DNA of 5,758 bases from an uncultured Haloferula sp. (GCA_946885645.1 CAMPGU010000262.1:1-5758), one strand, 5' to 3'. Counted from the first letter of the stretch, positions 1-5,758 are shown. A program made the numbers and translations. The notes: a model not told the origin generated them from the letters alone.

Positions 1-885
1 GTGGTGATTGACGATCGCGCCGACGGCTTCCCCGGCCGACCCAGCGCACTGACCGAAGGCGAGTACTCCATCCAAGCCGTCATGCGGCGAAACCTGGATT
101 CGCCTTCGATCGGCACCGGCGAGGGCACGGCGTACAGCGCGGTCGCCCGCCGCGCCATCAACGGAGCAACCTCGGGCAATCTCGGATTGCACCTCGATCA
201 GGTCGTCAAAGGCCAGGCGTTTCGAGAGACCGAGCAGATCAAACTCGTGGAACTGCGCAGCACAATGCTCAGCGATTTCCATCACCGCGAGGTCGTCATG
301 CGCGCCGCCGTCGTCCTGCCCAACGACTATGAAGAGCATCCCGAGCGACGGGATCCCGCGATGTACTGGATCGGCGGCTTCGGCAAGCAGGTGCTGGGCG
401 AAACGTGGATCAACCACCACGGCGACCACGGCAAGCAGAGCACCCGCGGCGTGATCGAGCCCGCGAGCAAGAATCACCCGCTGGTCCGCGGCGTGGAGGA
501 CGTATGGGGCCCGAGCGACGTGTACGGCGTGAAGGAGCTGCCGGAGGACGCGACGGTGCTGATCCGCGGCCAGGTGCTCACGGGCATGACGCCGGGCGAC
601 AAAGCGGTGGAGGGCGGGAAGAACGATCCGATGATGCCGGTGGCCTGGGTACGCGAGCGGAAGCTGGACAACGGCAGCACGCAGAAGGTGATCTGCAGCA
701 CGATGGGAGCCGCCACGGATTTCGTCTCGCCGGGCCTCGCCCGCTTCGTGACCAACGCGGCGTATTGGGCCACGGGCCTGGAGGTCCCGCAGAAGCTCGA
801 TACCAAGCCGGCGGGCAAGTATGAGCCCACGAACTTCGGGTTCAACGGCTTCAAAAAGGGCGTGAAGGCGGCCGATCTGAAGTAG
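1..885 (+). CDS. Esterase-fragment/ThuA-domain chimeric ORF, 5' partial
   Basis: The reading frame is open from the first base to a TAG at 883-885 and is probably cut by the window edge, because its first residues (VIDDRADGFP) resemble an internal segment of secreted planctomycete/verrucomicrobial esterase-like alpha/beta hydrolases. Residues ~1-124 match that family's pre-catalytic region (LLS/MLSDFH, then VVLPNDYEEHPERR just before the hydrolase core). From residue ~125 the protein instead matches the C-terminal part of ThuA-like (trehalose-utilisation, glutamine-amidotransferase-fold) proteins: GKQVLGETWINHHGDHG, the STRGVI segment, VWGPSDVYGV, NDPMMPVAW, the TMGAATDF segment and a FGFNGFKKGVK tail. 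The hydrolase catalytic triad and the N-terminal ThuA strands are both missing, so neither domain looks complete. Codon use also differs: residues 1-124 use four CGA and mostly GTC for valine, while the rest uses no CGA and mostly GTG. It is either an assembly chimera or a recombined relic. Family assignments come from memory of these proteins, and activity is doubtful. Confidence 0.75.
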   Translation: MVIDDRADGFPGRPSALTEGEYSIQAVMRRNLDSPSIGTGEGTAYSAVARRAINGATSGNLGLHLDQVVKGQAFRETEQIKLVELRSTMLSDFHHREVVMRAAVVLPNDYEEHPERRDPAMYWIGGFGKQVLGETWINHHGDHGKQSTRGVIEPASKNHPLVRGVEDVWGPSDVYGVKELPEDATVLIRGQVLTGMTPGDKAVEGGKNDPMMPVAWVRERKLDNGSTQKVICSTMGAATDFVSPGLARFVTNAAYWATGLEVPQKLDTKPAGKYEPTNFGFNGFKKGVKAADLK

Positions 886-948
886 GACATCCCGGGCTGA
901 CCCGCGAAGCACTCGCCGCGACGGCCATCATGCGCCACAGTGGCCGCG

Positions 949-1803
949 ATGATCGCAGGAATCGAACTGGGCGGGACGAAGACCGTCGTGGCCACGGGCA
1001 CGGCGGACGGCACGGTACAGGAGGAGTGGCGCTTTCCCACGACCGAGCCGGAGGAAACCTTCCGCCGGGCCTGCGGATGGCTGGCGGAGCGCGGCACGCC
1101 GGAGGCCATCGGGGTCGCGGCTTTCGGCCCGGTGGGCATCGTGCGGGGACGCGCGGACTACGGTAAACTGCTGGCCACGCCGAAACGGGCGTGGGCGGGA
1201 TTTTCAATCACCGGATATCTGGCGGAGGCCTTTCCGGCAGCCGCGGTGACGCTGGAGACGGACGTGAACGCGGCGGTGCTGGCGGAGGCGCGGCTGGGAG
1301 CGGCGGCCGGACTGGAGGACGTGGCCTACATCACCATCGGCGGCGGGATCGGCGCGGGTATCCTGACCGGCGGGGAACTGGTGCATGGCGCGCTGCACCC
1401 GGAATTCGGCCATTTGAAGGTGCCGCGGCCGGCCAACGACGGCTTCGCAGGGGTCTGCCCCTTTCACGCGGATTGCCTGGAGGGCCTCGCAAGCGGCCCG
1501 GCGATCGCCGCCCGCTGGGGCAAGCCGGGCGTGGAGCTGCCGGCGGATCATCCGGCGTGGGAGATGGAGGCGTGGTATCTCGCGCACGGGGTGCTCGCCC
1601 TGCTGGCCATCGTCTCCCCTGCCCGCGTGATCATCGGTGGCGGCGTCTCGCAGGCGGAAGGCTTCCACGCCAGGACGGGCACCCTCTTGGAAAAGCTGGC
1701 CGCGGGCTACTATCCGCAGCTCACGGGCGCTCCCTACCTGGTGCCGCCGCTGCTGGGGCAGCAGGCCGGCATCAAGGGCGCGCTGCTGCTGGCAGGGCGG
1801 TGA
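949..1803 (+). CDS. ROK-family sugar kinase, probable fructokinase
   Basis: This is probably an ATP-dependent cytoplasmic hexokinase, most likely a fructokinase (fructose to fructose 6-phosphate). Numbered from the ATG at 949 (284 residues, normal for the family), it starts with the phosphate-binding IELGGTK motif. It then has ETDVNAA with the presumed catalytic Asp105, the TIGGGIGAG loop (Gly131-135), and the ROK zinc site built from His155 (EFGH), Cys170, His173 and Cys176 (VCPFHADCLEG). A second nucleotide-binding IIGGGVSQ segment lies near the C-terminus. The CPxHxDCLEG form of the zinc site is the one I associate with Bacillus-type ROK fructokinases (GmuE/YdhR). A GTG at 940 would add three residues. 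I prefer the ATG because MIAGIELGGTK is the usual N-terminus, but no clear ribosome binding site separates the two. It follows the ThuA-domain frame by 63 bases on the same strand, so co-transcription is possible. Substrate specificity is inferred, and glucokinase or another hexose kinase is the alternative. Confidence 0.9.
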   Translation: MIAGIELGGTKTVVATGTADGTVQEEWRFPTTEPEETFRRACGWLAERGTPEAIGVAAFGPVGIVRGRADYGKLLATPKRAWAGFSITGYLAEAFPAAAVTLETDVNAAVLAEARLGAAAGLEDVAYITIGGGIGAGILTGGELVHGALHPEFGHLKVPRPANDGFAGVCPFHADCLEGLASGPAIAARWGKPGVELPADHPAWEMEAWYLAHGVLALLAIVSPARVIIGGGVSQAEGFHARTGTLLEKLAAGYYPQLTGAPYLVPPLLGQQAGIKGALLLAGR

Positions 1804-1822
1804 AAGCCCCGGCCGGATCGCC

Positions 1823-2917
1823 TCAGGCCGAGACGTCTTCGTTGAAGAAGACCTTGATGAACTTCATCCCCTTCTCCTCGTCGAAGCCGCGCTCGAGGAC
1901 GGGCTCGGGCTGGGAGGCGAAGGAGGGCTTCACGTGGATCTCCACGCCGGTGTCCAGTTTCACCACGGTGCCGATGCGCTTCTTCGCCTTGTTCACGTCC
2001 TTCTTCGAGATCGCGAAGGAGTCGTCGAAGCGCTGGCCTTGCTCTTCCTCGGCCTTCGCCTTGTGTTCCTTGAACTTTTCCTTCGCCTCGGGCGTGCGGA
2101 GCACCTGCTCCTCGAATTCCTGGAGGCTGAAGTGCTCCTTTTCCTCGAAGTAGGCGATCGCGTCGCGGGCCGCGTTGGTGGTTTCCCACGGCGGGGTGTC
2201 GTCGCCGCTTTCCTCTTTCCTGACCTCCTTCTTCGCCTTCTCCTCCTGCTTCACGAAGGCGACCGCCATGTCGGCGTACTTGTTCGTGAGGAAGGGGCTG
2301 TCGGTCACGGGCACCACGGCCAGGAAATCCCGCACCCAGAAGCGCGAGTCCGACCCGGAGCGGTCGAAGGTGAGGACGTGGAAGCCCTTGTTCGGGTTGT
2401 GGTTGAGGATCAGGCAGCCTTTGTCGATTTTCTCGGGATTGATGCCGTGCTCGGTATGGAGCTGCAGATCGCCGTCCTTCGTCGAGATGCTGAGGAAGGG
2501 CACCACGCTTTCCGATTTCAGGATGCACAGGCCCTGCACCAGCTCGCCATTCACCTCGAGGTCCTCGACGTAGGAGATGCAGAGGTCGCCGGACTTGATG
2601 TTGGGGTGGTTGGACTTCGAGTAGAGGCGCTTCGCGATGTCGCAGCCTTTCTCCAGCAGACCGTCCGCGGACTCGAAGACGGCCTTCGCGCAGGCATTCA
2701 TCTCGTGCTGGTCGAGCGAGGAGTGGTGGTTGAAGCGGTAGCCCGCGAGATTCTTGAAGGGCTTCAGGAAGATGGCCGTAAGCGTGGCGCGGTCGGCTTC
2801 CTCGACCTCGAAGACCTGCTTGGAAGTCTGGAGCGGCTCCTCGCGCTGCGGATTGCCGATCTTGGCAAGGACGAGGCGGGTGGCGGCGGCGGAGGTGAAG
2901 CGGATCTTGGCGGACAT
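1823..2917 (-). CDS. 37-kDa nucleoid-associated protein (NdpA/YejK family)
   Basis: The 364-residue product fits the 37-kDa nucleoid-associated protein family (Pfam NA37). E. coli YejK/NdpA, about 335 residues, is a nucleoid-bound protein reported to interact with topoisomerases. Recognisable segments are the FLKPFKNLAGYRF block (residues ~50-62), the SADGLLEKGCDIAKRLY helix (~83-99), the GDLCISYVEDLEVNGE strand pair (~110-125), LNHNPNKGFHVLTFDRSG (~171-188), FWVRDFL (~193-199) and FLTNKYADMAVAFV (~209-222). A very charged, Lys/Glu-rich segment follows (~224-236), with more charged helix at ~278-314. The protein ends in a compact beta-rich tail (VEIHVKP). No signal peptide or membrane segment is visible, so it should be cytoplasmic and DNA-associated. 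The ATG at 2917 has no obvious Shine-Dalgarno sequence. The stop lies 19 bases from the stop of the converging ROK kinase. The gene stands alone, so its context gives no further clue. It is slightly longer than the E. coli protein; the family identification is strong, the exact role is not. Confidence 0.88.
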   Translation of the reverse strand: MSAKIRFTSAAATRLVLAKIGNPQREEPLQTSKQVFEVEEADRATLTAIFLKPFKNLAGYRFNHHSSLDQHEMNACAKAVFESADGLLEKGCDIAKRLYSKSNHPNIKSGDLCISYVEDLEVNGELVQGLCILKSESVVPFLSISTKDGDLQLHTEHGINPEKIDKGCLILNHNPNKGFHVLTFDRSGSDSRFWVRDFLAVVPVTDSPFLTNKYADMAVAFVKQEEKAKKEVRKEESGDDTPPWETTNAARDAIAYFEEKEHFSLQEFEEQVLRTPEAKEKFKEHKAKAEEEQGQRFDDSFAISKKDVNKAKKRIGTVVKLDTGVEIHVKPSFASQPEPVLERGFDEEKGMKFIKVFFNEDVSA

Positions 2918-2964
2918 GCAGGGGCGCGGACGCTAGGAAAGCGGCGCGCGCGGTGCAAGACCGG

Positions 2965-2992
2965 TTGATCGGATCCCCGCAGGTGCTAGGAT
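2965..2992 (+). promoter_or_regulatory. Candidate sigma-70-type promoter for the 3030-3542 gene
   Basis: TTGATC (2965-2970, four of six matches to TTGACA) is followed after 16 bases by TAGGAT (2987-2992, four of six matches to TATAAT). It lies in the 112-base gap between the divergent nucleoid-protein gene and the 3030 gene. Transcription would begin near 2999, giving a leader of about 30 bases. This is a visual match only, and the consensus may not hold in this phylum. Confidence 0.35.
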
Positions 2993-3029
2993 TCTACCGG
3001 CCAGCCGCCACCCTTCACGACCTTCCGAG

Positions 3030-3542
3030 ATGCCGAAATCCGCCGATGCCTCTCCCCTGCCGGACGAGAGCCAAAAAGCCGTGGACAAGGTCCTTAGAGT
3101 CAACCAGCGCTGGATCGTCCGGGGACTCCTGAAAGAGAATGCCGCGGCGTACGTGGAACATCTGCGCGCGGGCGACCCGCGGCGGCTGTACTGCTCCTGC
3201 GAGCTGGCCCTCCATCTGGTGCACTACCGGAAATCGGAGCTGCTGCGCGATCCCAAGCCGCTCTTCTATGCCGGCCTCTTCGCGCTGGCGACCCGGAAGG
3301 AGATCGGCCTTTTCCTGCAGGATCATCCGATGACGCGGGCGATCACGCTGCTGCTCCACGGGGATCGGTCCGGCCTTTCGCGCCTCCCGGAGACGGGGGC
3401 GAGGCTGGCGCGGGAGATCGCCGCCGAGATCGCAGGTCGCATCGCCAAGACCCCTGCCGAAACCAGGAAGGAGCAAAGCGAGCGAACGACCGGGCAGGGC
3501 GTTTTCACTCCGCCGCCCTCACTGCCTCCGCAGGGCCTCTAG
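3030..3542 (+). CDS. Hypothetical protein, 170 residues
   Basis: I do not recognise this protein. It looks soluble and mostly helical, with no signal peptide and no clear membrane segment. The core (residues ~15-140) contains a basic/hydrophobic helix (VDKVLRVNQRWIVRGLL), a YCSCELALHL segment with two cysteines, a FYAGLFALATRKEIGLFL helix, and an Ala/Arg/Glu-rich helix (ARLAREIAAEIAGRIAK). The last ~30 residues are polar and proline-rich (VFTPPPSLPPQGL) and probably disordered. The ATG at 3030 is the natural start. It is preceded by only a poor purine stretch, although a plausible promoter lies at 2965-2992. It is transcribed away from the nucleoid-protein gene and runs toward the repeat region. 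The frame is supported by a sensible amino-acid composition and by this spacing, not by homology. A lineage-restricted cytoplasmic protein is the most that can be said. Confidence 0.6.
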   Translation: MPKSADASPLPDESQKAVDKVLRVNQRWIVRGLLKENAAAYVEHLRAGDPRRLYCSCELALHLVHYRKSELLRDPKPLFYAGLFALATRKEIGLFLQDHPMTRAITLLLHGDRSGLSRLPETGARLAREIAAEIAGRIAKTPAETRKEQSERTTGQGVFTPPPSLPPQGL

Positions 3543-3555
3543 CCTCCCCTTTTCT

Positions 3556-3659
3556 TCGTAGGCGCATTTGTAAAAATGCGAAGGGTTGGAACCCGCTCCA
3601 TCCCGAGGGAGAGAAGTCACGAAAGAACCGCTCTCGCGCTGTCACCAGCGCGCCTACGA
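3556..3659. repeat. Inverted repeat bracketing repeat copy 1
   Basis: TCGTAGGCGC at 3556-3565 is the exact reverse complement of GCGCCTACGA at 3650-3659, and the latter recurs at 3772-3781 in copy 2. The left arm occurs only once, so copy 2 keeps just its inner bases (GGCGC). The 10-bp ends define a 104-base element, or a 226-base one if the distal right arm is used. Its placement between two convergent stop codons could also let it act as a two-way transcription terminator, although no U-tract follows the stems. Confidence 0.7.
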
Positions 3660-3683
3660 TCCAGAAGGAGAGGAACGCGACCG
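3561..3683. repeat. Tandem intergenic repeat, copy 1 (123 bases)
   Basis: This is the first of two adjacent copies; by hand alignment about nine in ten bases agree. It contains two perfect 7-bp hairpins with 4-base loops: 3563-3580 (CGCATTT, loop GTAA, AAATGCG) and 3635-3652 (CGCGCTG, loop TCAC, CAGCGCG). The unit is non-coding, lies between convergent genes, and resembles a REP/BIME or small MITE-like intergenic element. Confidence 0.85.
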
Positions 3684-3805
3684 GGCGCATTTGTAAAAAT
3701 GCGATGGGTCGGAACCCGCTCCATCCCGAGGGAGAAGTCACCAAAAGGACCGCTCCCGCGCTGTCACCAGCGCGCCTACGATTTAGAAGGAGCAGGAAGC
3801 GACCG
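3684..3805. repeat. Tandem intergenic repeat, copy 2 (122 bases)
   Basis: This second copy directly abuts the first and ends 11 bases before the stop codon of the minus-strand O-methyltransferase. Both hairpins are conserved exactly, at 3686-3703 and 3757-3774. Differences from copy 1 are substitutions and 1-2-base indels in the spacers and the 3' tail. Conserved stems with variable spacers suggest that structure is maintained or that the duplication is recent. Confidence 0.85.
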
Positions 3806-3816
3806 GCTCGGACGGA

Positions 3817-4821
3817 TCACTTGATCCCGACCACCATGGAGTCCGGGCCGACGAGGTGCTCCACGCGGCACTCGCGGAAGCCCGCCTCCTGCATCCAGCC
3901 GATGCAGTCCGCGCCGGTGTAATCGAAGCCGCCGGGGGTCTCGATGAGCATGTTCAGGCTCATCAGCAGGCCGAAGGCATTCTGCGAGCGGTCGTCGTCG
4001 ATGATCGCGTCGTAGGCCACCACCATGCCGCCCGCCGGCAGGGCGCGGTACGCTTTCTCCAGCAGCATCTTTTTCTGGGCCAGATCCCAATCGTGAAGGA
4101 TGTGTCCCATCAGGATGACATCCGCCTGCGGCAGCTCGTCCTGAAAGAAATCGCCCGGCTGGAAGCGGACGCGCTCCGCCAGCCCGAGCGACGAAACGTA
4201 ATCCTCGAACACGGGGCGGACGACGGGAAGATCGAAGCCGGTGCCCTGGAGATGGGGATGAGCCAGCGCGATCTGCGCGACAAGGTCGCCCTGGGCGGTG
4301 CCTACATCGGCGCAGGTGCGGTAATCGCTCCAGGGCAGGCGCCGGGCGATCTCCTGATTGGCACCGCGGCTGAGCCCGGTCATGGCACCCAGGAAGCTGC
4401 GCAGGCGCTCGGGCTCGGAATAGAGGGTGGCGAAGGGTTCCACGCCGTCCCAGGCTTCGTTCTGCGCCATGCCGCTGCGCAGGCCGGGGATCAGATTGTC
4501 CCAGAAGCCGTAGAGGCGGCGGCTCGCCATTTCCAGGACGCCGCCGATGTAGGAGGGCTTCGCCTTGTCGAGGAAGAGATCGGCCTCGGGAGCATTGCGG
4601 TAGAGGCCATCGGCGCGCAGCAGGAAGCCGAGCGCCACCAGCGCATCGAAGAAATCGCGGGTGCCGCGCCCGTGGAATCCGAAGCGGCGCTGCAGGGACT
4701 CCAGATCGGAAGGCTGCTGCGCGAGGATGGTGAAGACTTCCAGCTCCACGGCGGCGAGCAAGGTGCGGGAAGACCAGAAGGAGACGCCGGTTTGGAGGAT
4801 GCGGTCGGGGGTAAGTTCCAT
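3817..4821 (-). CDS. SAM-dependent O-methyltransferase, class 2 (COMT/hydroxyneurosporene type)
   Basis: This is probably a cytoplasmic enzyme that moves a methyl group from S-adenosylmethionine to a hydroxyl of a small aromatic, polyketide or isoprenoid substrate. With the ATG at 4821 it has 334 residues, the usual length. Residues ~8-85 form the winged-helix dimerisation region (a helix through [13 protein letters not shown], then [22 protein letters not shown]). The Rossmann domain carries motif I as DVGTAQGD (172-179) instead of the common DVGGGxG, an acidic residue at FDLP (Asp197), GDFF (223-226), and HILHDWD with the presumed catalytic base His243. C-terminal segments [15 protein letters not shown] and [10 protein letters not shown] also fit. 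A GTG at 4866 would add 15 residues but does not resemble the family start. There is no strong ribosome binding site. The nearest neighbour is an unrelated methyltransferase transcribed divergently, and no biosynthetic cluster surrounds it, so the substrate cannot be inferred. Confidence 0.87.
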   Translation of the reverse strand: MELTPDRILQTGVSFWSSRTLLAAVELEVFTILAQQPSDLESLQRRFGFHGRGTRDFFDALVALGFLLRADGLYRNAPEADLFLDKAKPSYIGGVLEMASRRLYGFWDNLIPGLRSGMAQNEAWDGVEPFATLYSEPERLRSFLGAMTGLSRGANQEIARRLPWSDYRTCADVGTAQGDLVAQIALAHPHLQGTGFDLPVVRPVFEDYVSSLGLAERVRFQPGDFFQDELPQADVILMGHILHDWDLAQKKMLLEKAYRALPAGGMVVAYDAIIDDDRSQNAFGLLMSLNMLIETPGGFDYTGADCIGWMQEAGFRECRVEHLVGPDSMVVGIK

Positions 4822-4910
4822 AAGAAGCGCATCTAACGCCCGTCCGCCCCGGCGCGGCAATCCCACTTTCGGCTACTTCGGGGTGGCCATCGGCCGGGTC
4901 GCAAAGAAGA
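4822..4910. promoter_or_regulatory. Divergent intergenic region between two methyltransferase genes
   Basis: These 89 bases must hold promoter signals for at least one of the two flanking genes. On the minus strand a weak TTGCCG, 18-base spacer, TTAGAT arrangement lies just before the 4821 start. On the plus strand I find no convincing promoter; only the purine-rich AAGAAGA near 4904-4910 could serve as a ribosome binding site. No operator-like inverted repeat stands out. Confidence 0.3.
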
Positions 4911-5678
4911 ATGGCGGCAATGCCGCGTTTCGCTTTTCTCCTGGTGCTGGCGTGCTTCGCCGGGATCGCCGCCTACTGGTTCGGGGCCGAGCGCCGCGCG
5001 GAAAGGGCGGCGGGAACGGCACCCGCCGCCGCTCCGGTGCAGGACGCCTACACCACCGGTCCCGCGACGCCGGACGGCACCGGCAAATTCTTCCACGGCC
5101 GGGAGATCGCGCAGGTGATGGGGCATCAGGCGCTCGGCTGGCTGGAGCGGGACGAACGGGAGCAGGAGGAAGCCCCCAGCCGCGCGATCGCCGCGCTGGA
5201 CCTGCCCCCGGCCGCCGTGATCGCGGATATCGGCGCGGGCTCCGGCTACTATAGCTTCCGTATTTCGGAAAAGGTGCCGCTGGGCAAGGTGGTGGCCGTG
5301 GATATCCAGCCGGAGATGCTCGATTTCCTGCGCGGCAAGGCGGAGGAGCTTTCCGTGACGAACGTGGAGCCCCACCTCGGCGCGATCGACGACCTGAAGC
5401 TGCCCCCGGCGACGCTGGATGCCGCGCTGATGGTGGATGCCTATCATGAGTTCTCGCACCCGGCGGAGATGCTCGCCTCCCTGCACGGCGCGCTGAAACC
5501 GGGCGGGCGGATCTTCCTGCTGGAATTCCGCGGGGAGGACCCGCGCGTGCCGATCAAGCCGCTCCACAAGATGACGGAGGCCCAGGCGCGCCGGGAATTC
5601 GAAGGCGCGGGCTTCAGGTTCCTGGAGAACCGGAAGGCGCTGCCCTGGCAGCATTTCCTGGTCTTTGAAAAGCCCTGA
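4911..5678 (+). CDS. Class I SAM methyltransferase with hydrophobic N-terminus
   Basis: The 255-residue product has a Rossmann-fold methyltransferase domain. Motif I is ADIGAGSGYY (Asp106, Gly108-Gly112), the ribose-binding acidic residue is Asp131 in VAVDIQPEM, and later segments are ALMVDAYHEFSH (~172-183), LKPGGRIFLLEFRGED and IKPLHKMTEAQ. Conserved FFHGREIAQVMGHQ and GWLERDERE blocks (~60-84) precede the domain, an arrangement I recall from planctomycete and verrucomicrobial proteins. Residues ~7-25 are hydrophobic (FAFLLVLACFAGIAAYWFG), then comes a short Ala/Pro-rich linker, so it is a signal anchor or signal peptide. The VLAC before Cys15 is lipobox-like, but the hydrophobic run continues past it. 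Three arginines follow the segment and one precedes it, so the orientation is ambiguous. A second ATG at 4920 would remove three residues and gives better spacing (nine bases) from the AAGAAGA purine tract. The substrate is unknown. Confidence 0.87.
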   Translation: MAAMPRFAFLLVLACFAGIAAYWFGAERRAERAAGTAPAAAPVQDAYTTGPATPDGTGKFFHGREIAQVMGHQALGWLERDEREQEEAPSRAIAALDLPPAAVIADIGAGSGYYSFRISEKVPLGKVVAVDIQPEMLDFLRGKAEELSVTNVEPHLGAIDDLKLPPATLDAALMVDAYHEFSHPAEMLASLHGALKPGGRIFLLEFRGEDPRVPIKPLHKMTEAQARREFEGAGFRFLENRKALPWQHFLVFEKP

Positions 5679-5704
5679 ACGCGCCTCACCGGGGGCAGCC
5701 ATAT

Positions 5705-5715
5705 TTGTCAGACAA
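5705..5715. promoter_or_regulatory. Operator-like inverted repeat TTGTC-A-GACAA
   Basis: The perfect 5-bp inverted repeat around a single central base resembles sites bound by FadR-subfamily GntR regulators, many of which recognise TTGTnnnACAA-type palindromes. It lies 26 bases after the stop of the anchored methyltransferase and 43 bases before the window edge. It would therefore most naturally control a gene beginning to the right. The regulator and target are not visible. Confidence 0.35.
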
Positions 5716-5720
5716 CTTTT

Positions 5721-5734
5721 CAAGCCGCGGCTTG
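5721..5734. repeat. Perfect 14-base palindrome
   Basis: CAAGCCGCGGCTTG is self-complementary over all 14 bases and lies five bases after the TTGTCAGACAA repeat. It has no loop and no following T-run, so it is a poor intrinsic terminator. It could be a second protein-binding site or a chance palindrome in GC-rich DNA. Confidence 0.45.
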
Positions 5735-5758
5735 CCGCTTCCGCCGATCCTGCCATCC

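Noticed and set aside
1810..1830. Short CGGCC/GGCCG hairpin between the converging kinase and nucleoid-protein genes
   Set aside because: A 5-bp stem with an 11-base loop and no T-run, overlapping a coding end, is too weak to call a terminator in GC-rich DNA.
2928..2957. Minus-strand TTGCAC, 17-base spacer, TAGCGT arrangement before the nucleoid-protein gene
   Set aside because: Only three of six bases match in each box, which is within chance expectation.
1637..2968. 443-codon plus-strand open frame, the longest in the window
   Set aside because: It is the antisense shadow of the nucleoid-associated protein gene: Leu/Arg/Glu-rich, without family motifs, and it overlaps both the kinase end and the opposite gene.
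3505..3744. 79-codon minus-strand frame with a repeated SGWSGF-type peptide
   Set aside because: It is a translation of the tandem intergenic repeat. The peptide repetition follows from the DNA repeat, and the hairpins explain the conservation better than coding does.
3556..3805. Possible CRISPR array
   Set aside because: There are only two long, directly abutting copies with no unique spacers, and they contain internal hairpins. This does not fit a CRISPR repeat-spacer pattern.
3856..4836. 326-codon plus-strand open frame opposite the O-methyltransferase
   Set aside because: The minus-strand frame carries clear methyltransferase motifs. This one is low-complexity Ala/Gly/Glu-rich shadow sequence of the kind expected in GC-rich genes.
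4833..5756. 307-codon minus-strand open frame running to the right edge
   Set aside because: It is antisense to the anchored methyltransferase, rich in Arg/Gly/His/Leu and without recognisable motifs.

Overview
This 5.8-kb, GC-rich window holds six protein-coding genes and no RNA gene, CRISPR array or insertion sequence that I can recognise. The gene content (a planctomycete/verrucomicrobial style ThuA-domain protein, an esterase-like fragment, and an N-terminally anchored methyltransferase typical of those phyla) suggests a member of the Planctomycetes-Verrucomicrobia group, more likely Verrucomicrobia. That assignment is inferred from remembered protein families, not from a marker gene. Shine-Dalgarno sequences are weak or absent before most starts.

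Layout. (1) Bases 1-885, plus strand: an open frame cut by the left edge whose first ~124 codons look like the middle of an alpha/beta-hydrolase esterase and whose remainder is the C-terminal part of a ThuA-like domain. The switch falls at a shared GGFG motif, and codon choice changes at the same place. (2) 949-1803, plus: a ROK-family sugar kinase of the zinc-containing fructokinase type, 63 bases downstream and possibly co-transcribed. (3) 1823-2917, minus: a 37-kDa nucleoid-associated protein (NdpA/YejK family), converging on the kinase with only 19 bases between stop codons. (4) 3030-3542, plus: an unrecognised 170-residue protein with a plausible promoter. (5) 3543-3816: a convergent intergenic region almost filled by two tandem copies of a ~122-base, hairpin-rich repeat. 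(6) 3817-4821, minus: a class-2 O-methyltransferase of the caffeate/hydroxyneurosporene type. (7) 4911-5678, plus: an unrelated methyltransferase with a hydrophobic N-terminus, transcribed divergently from the previous gene. (8) 5679-5758: an 80-base tail with an operator-like inverted repeat and a 14-base perfect palindrome, possibly upstream of a gene beyond the window.

The genes do not form one obvious pathway. The ThuA portion and the ROK kinase fit carbohydrate use. The nucleoid protein and the two methyltransferases look like separately transcribed housekeeping or accessory genes. I see no convincing new multi-gene system. The items most worth a second look are the chimeric first gene, the structured tandem repeat, and the uncertain membrane topology of the last methyltransferase.
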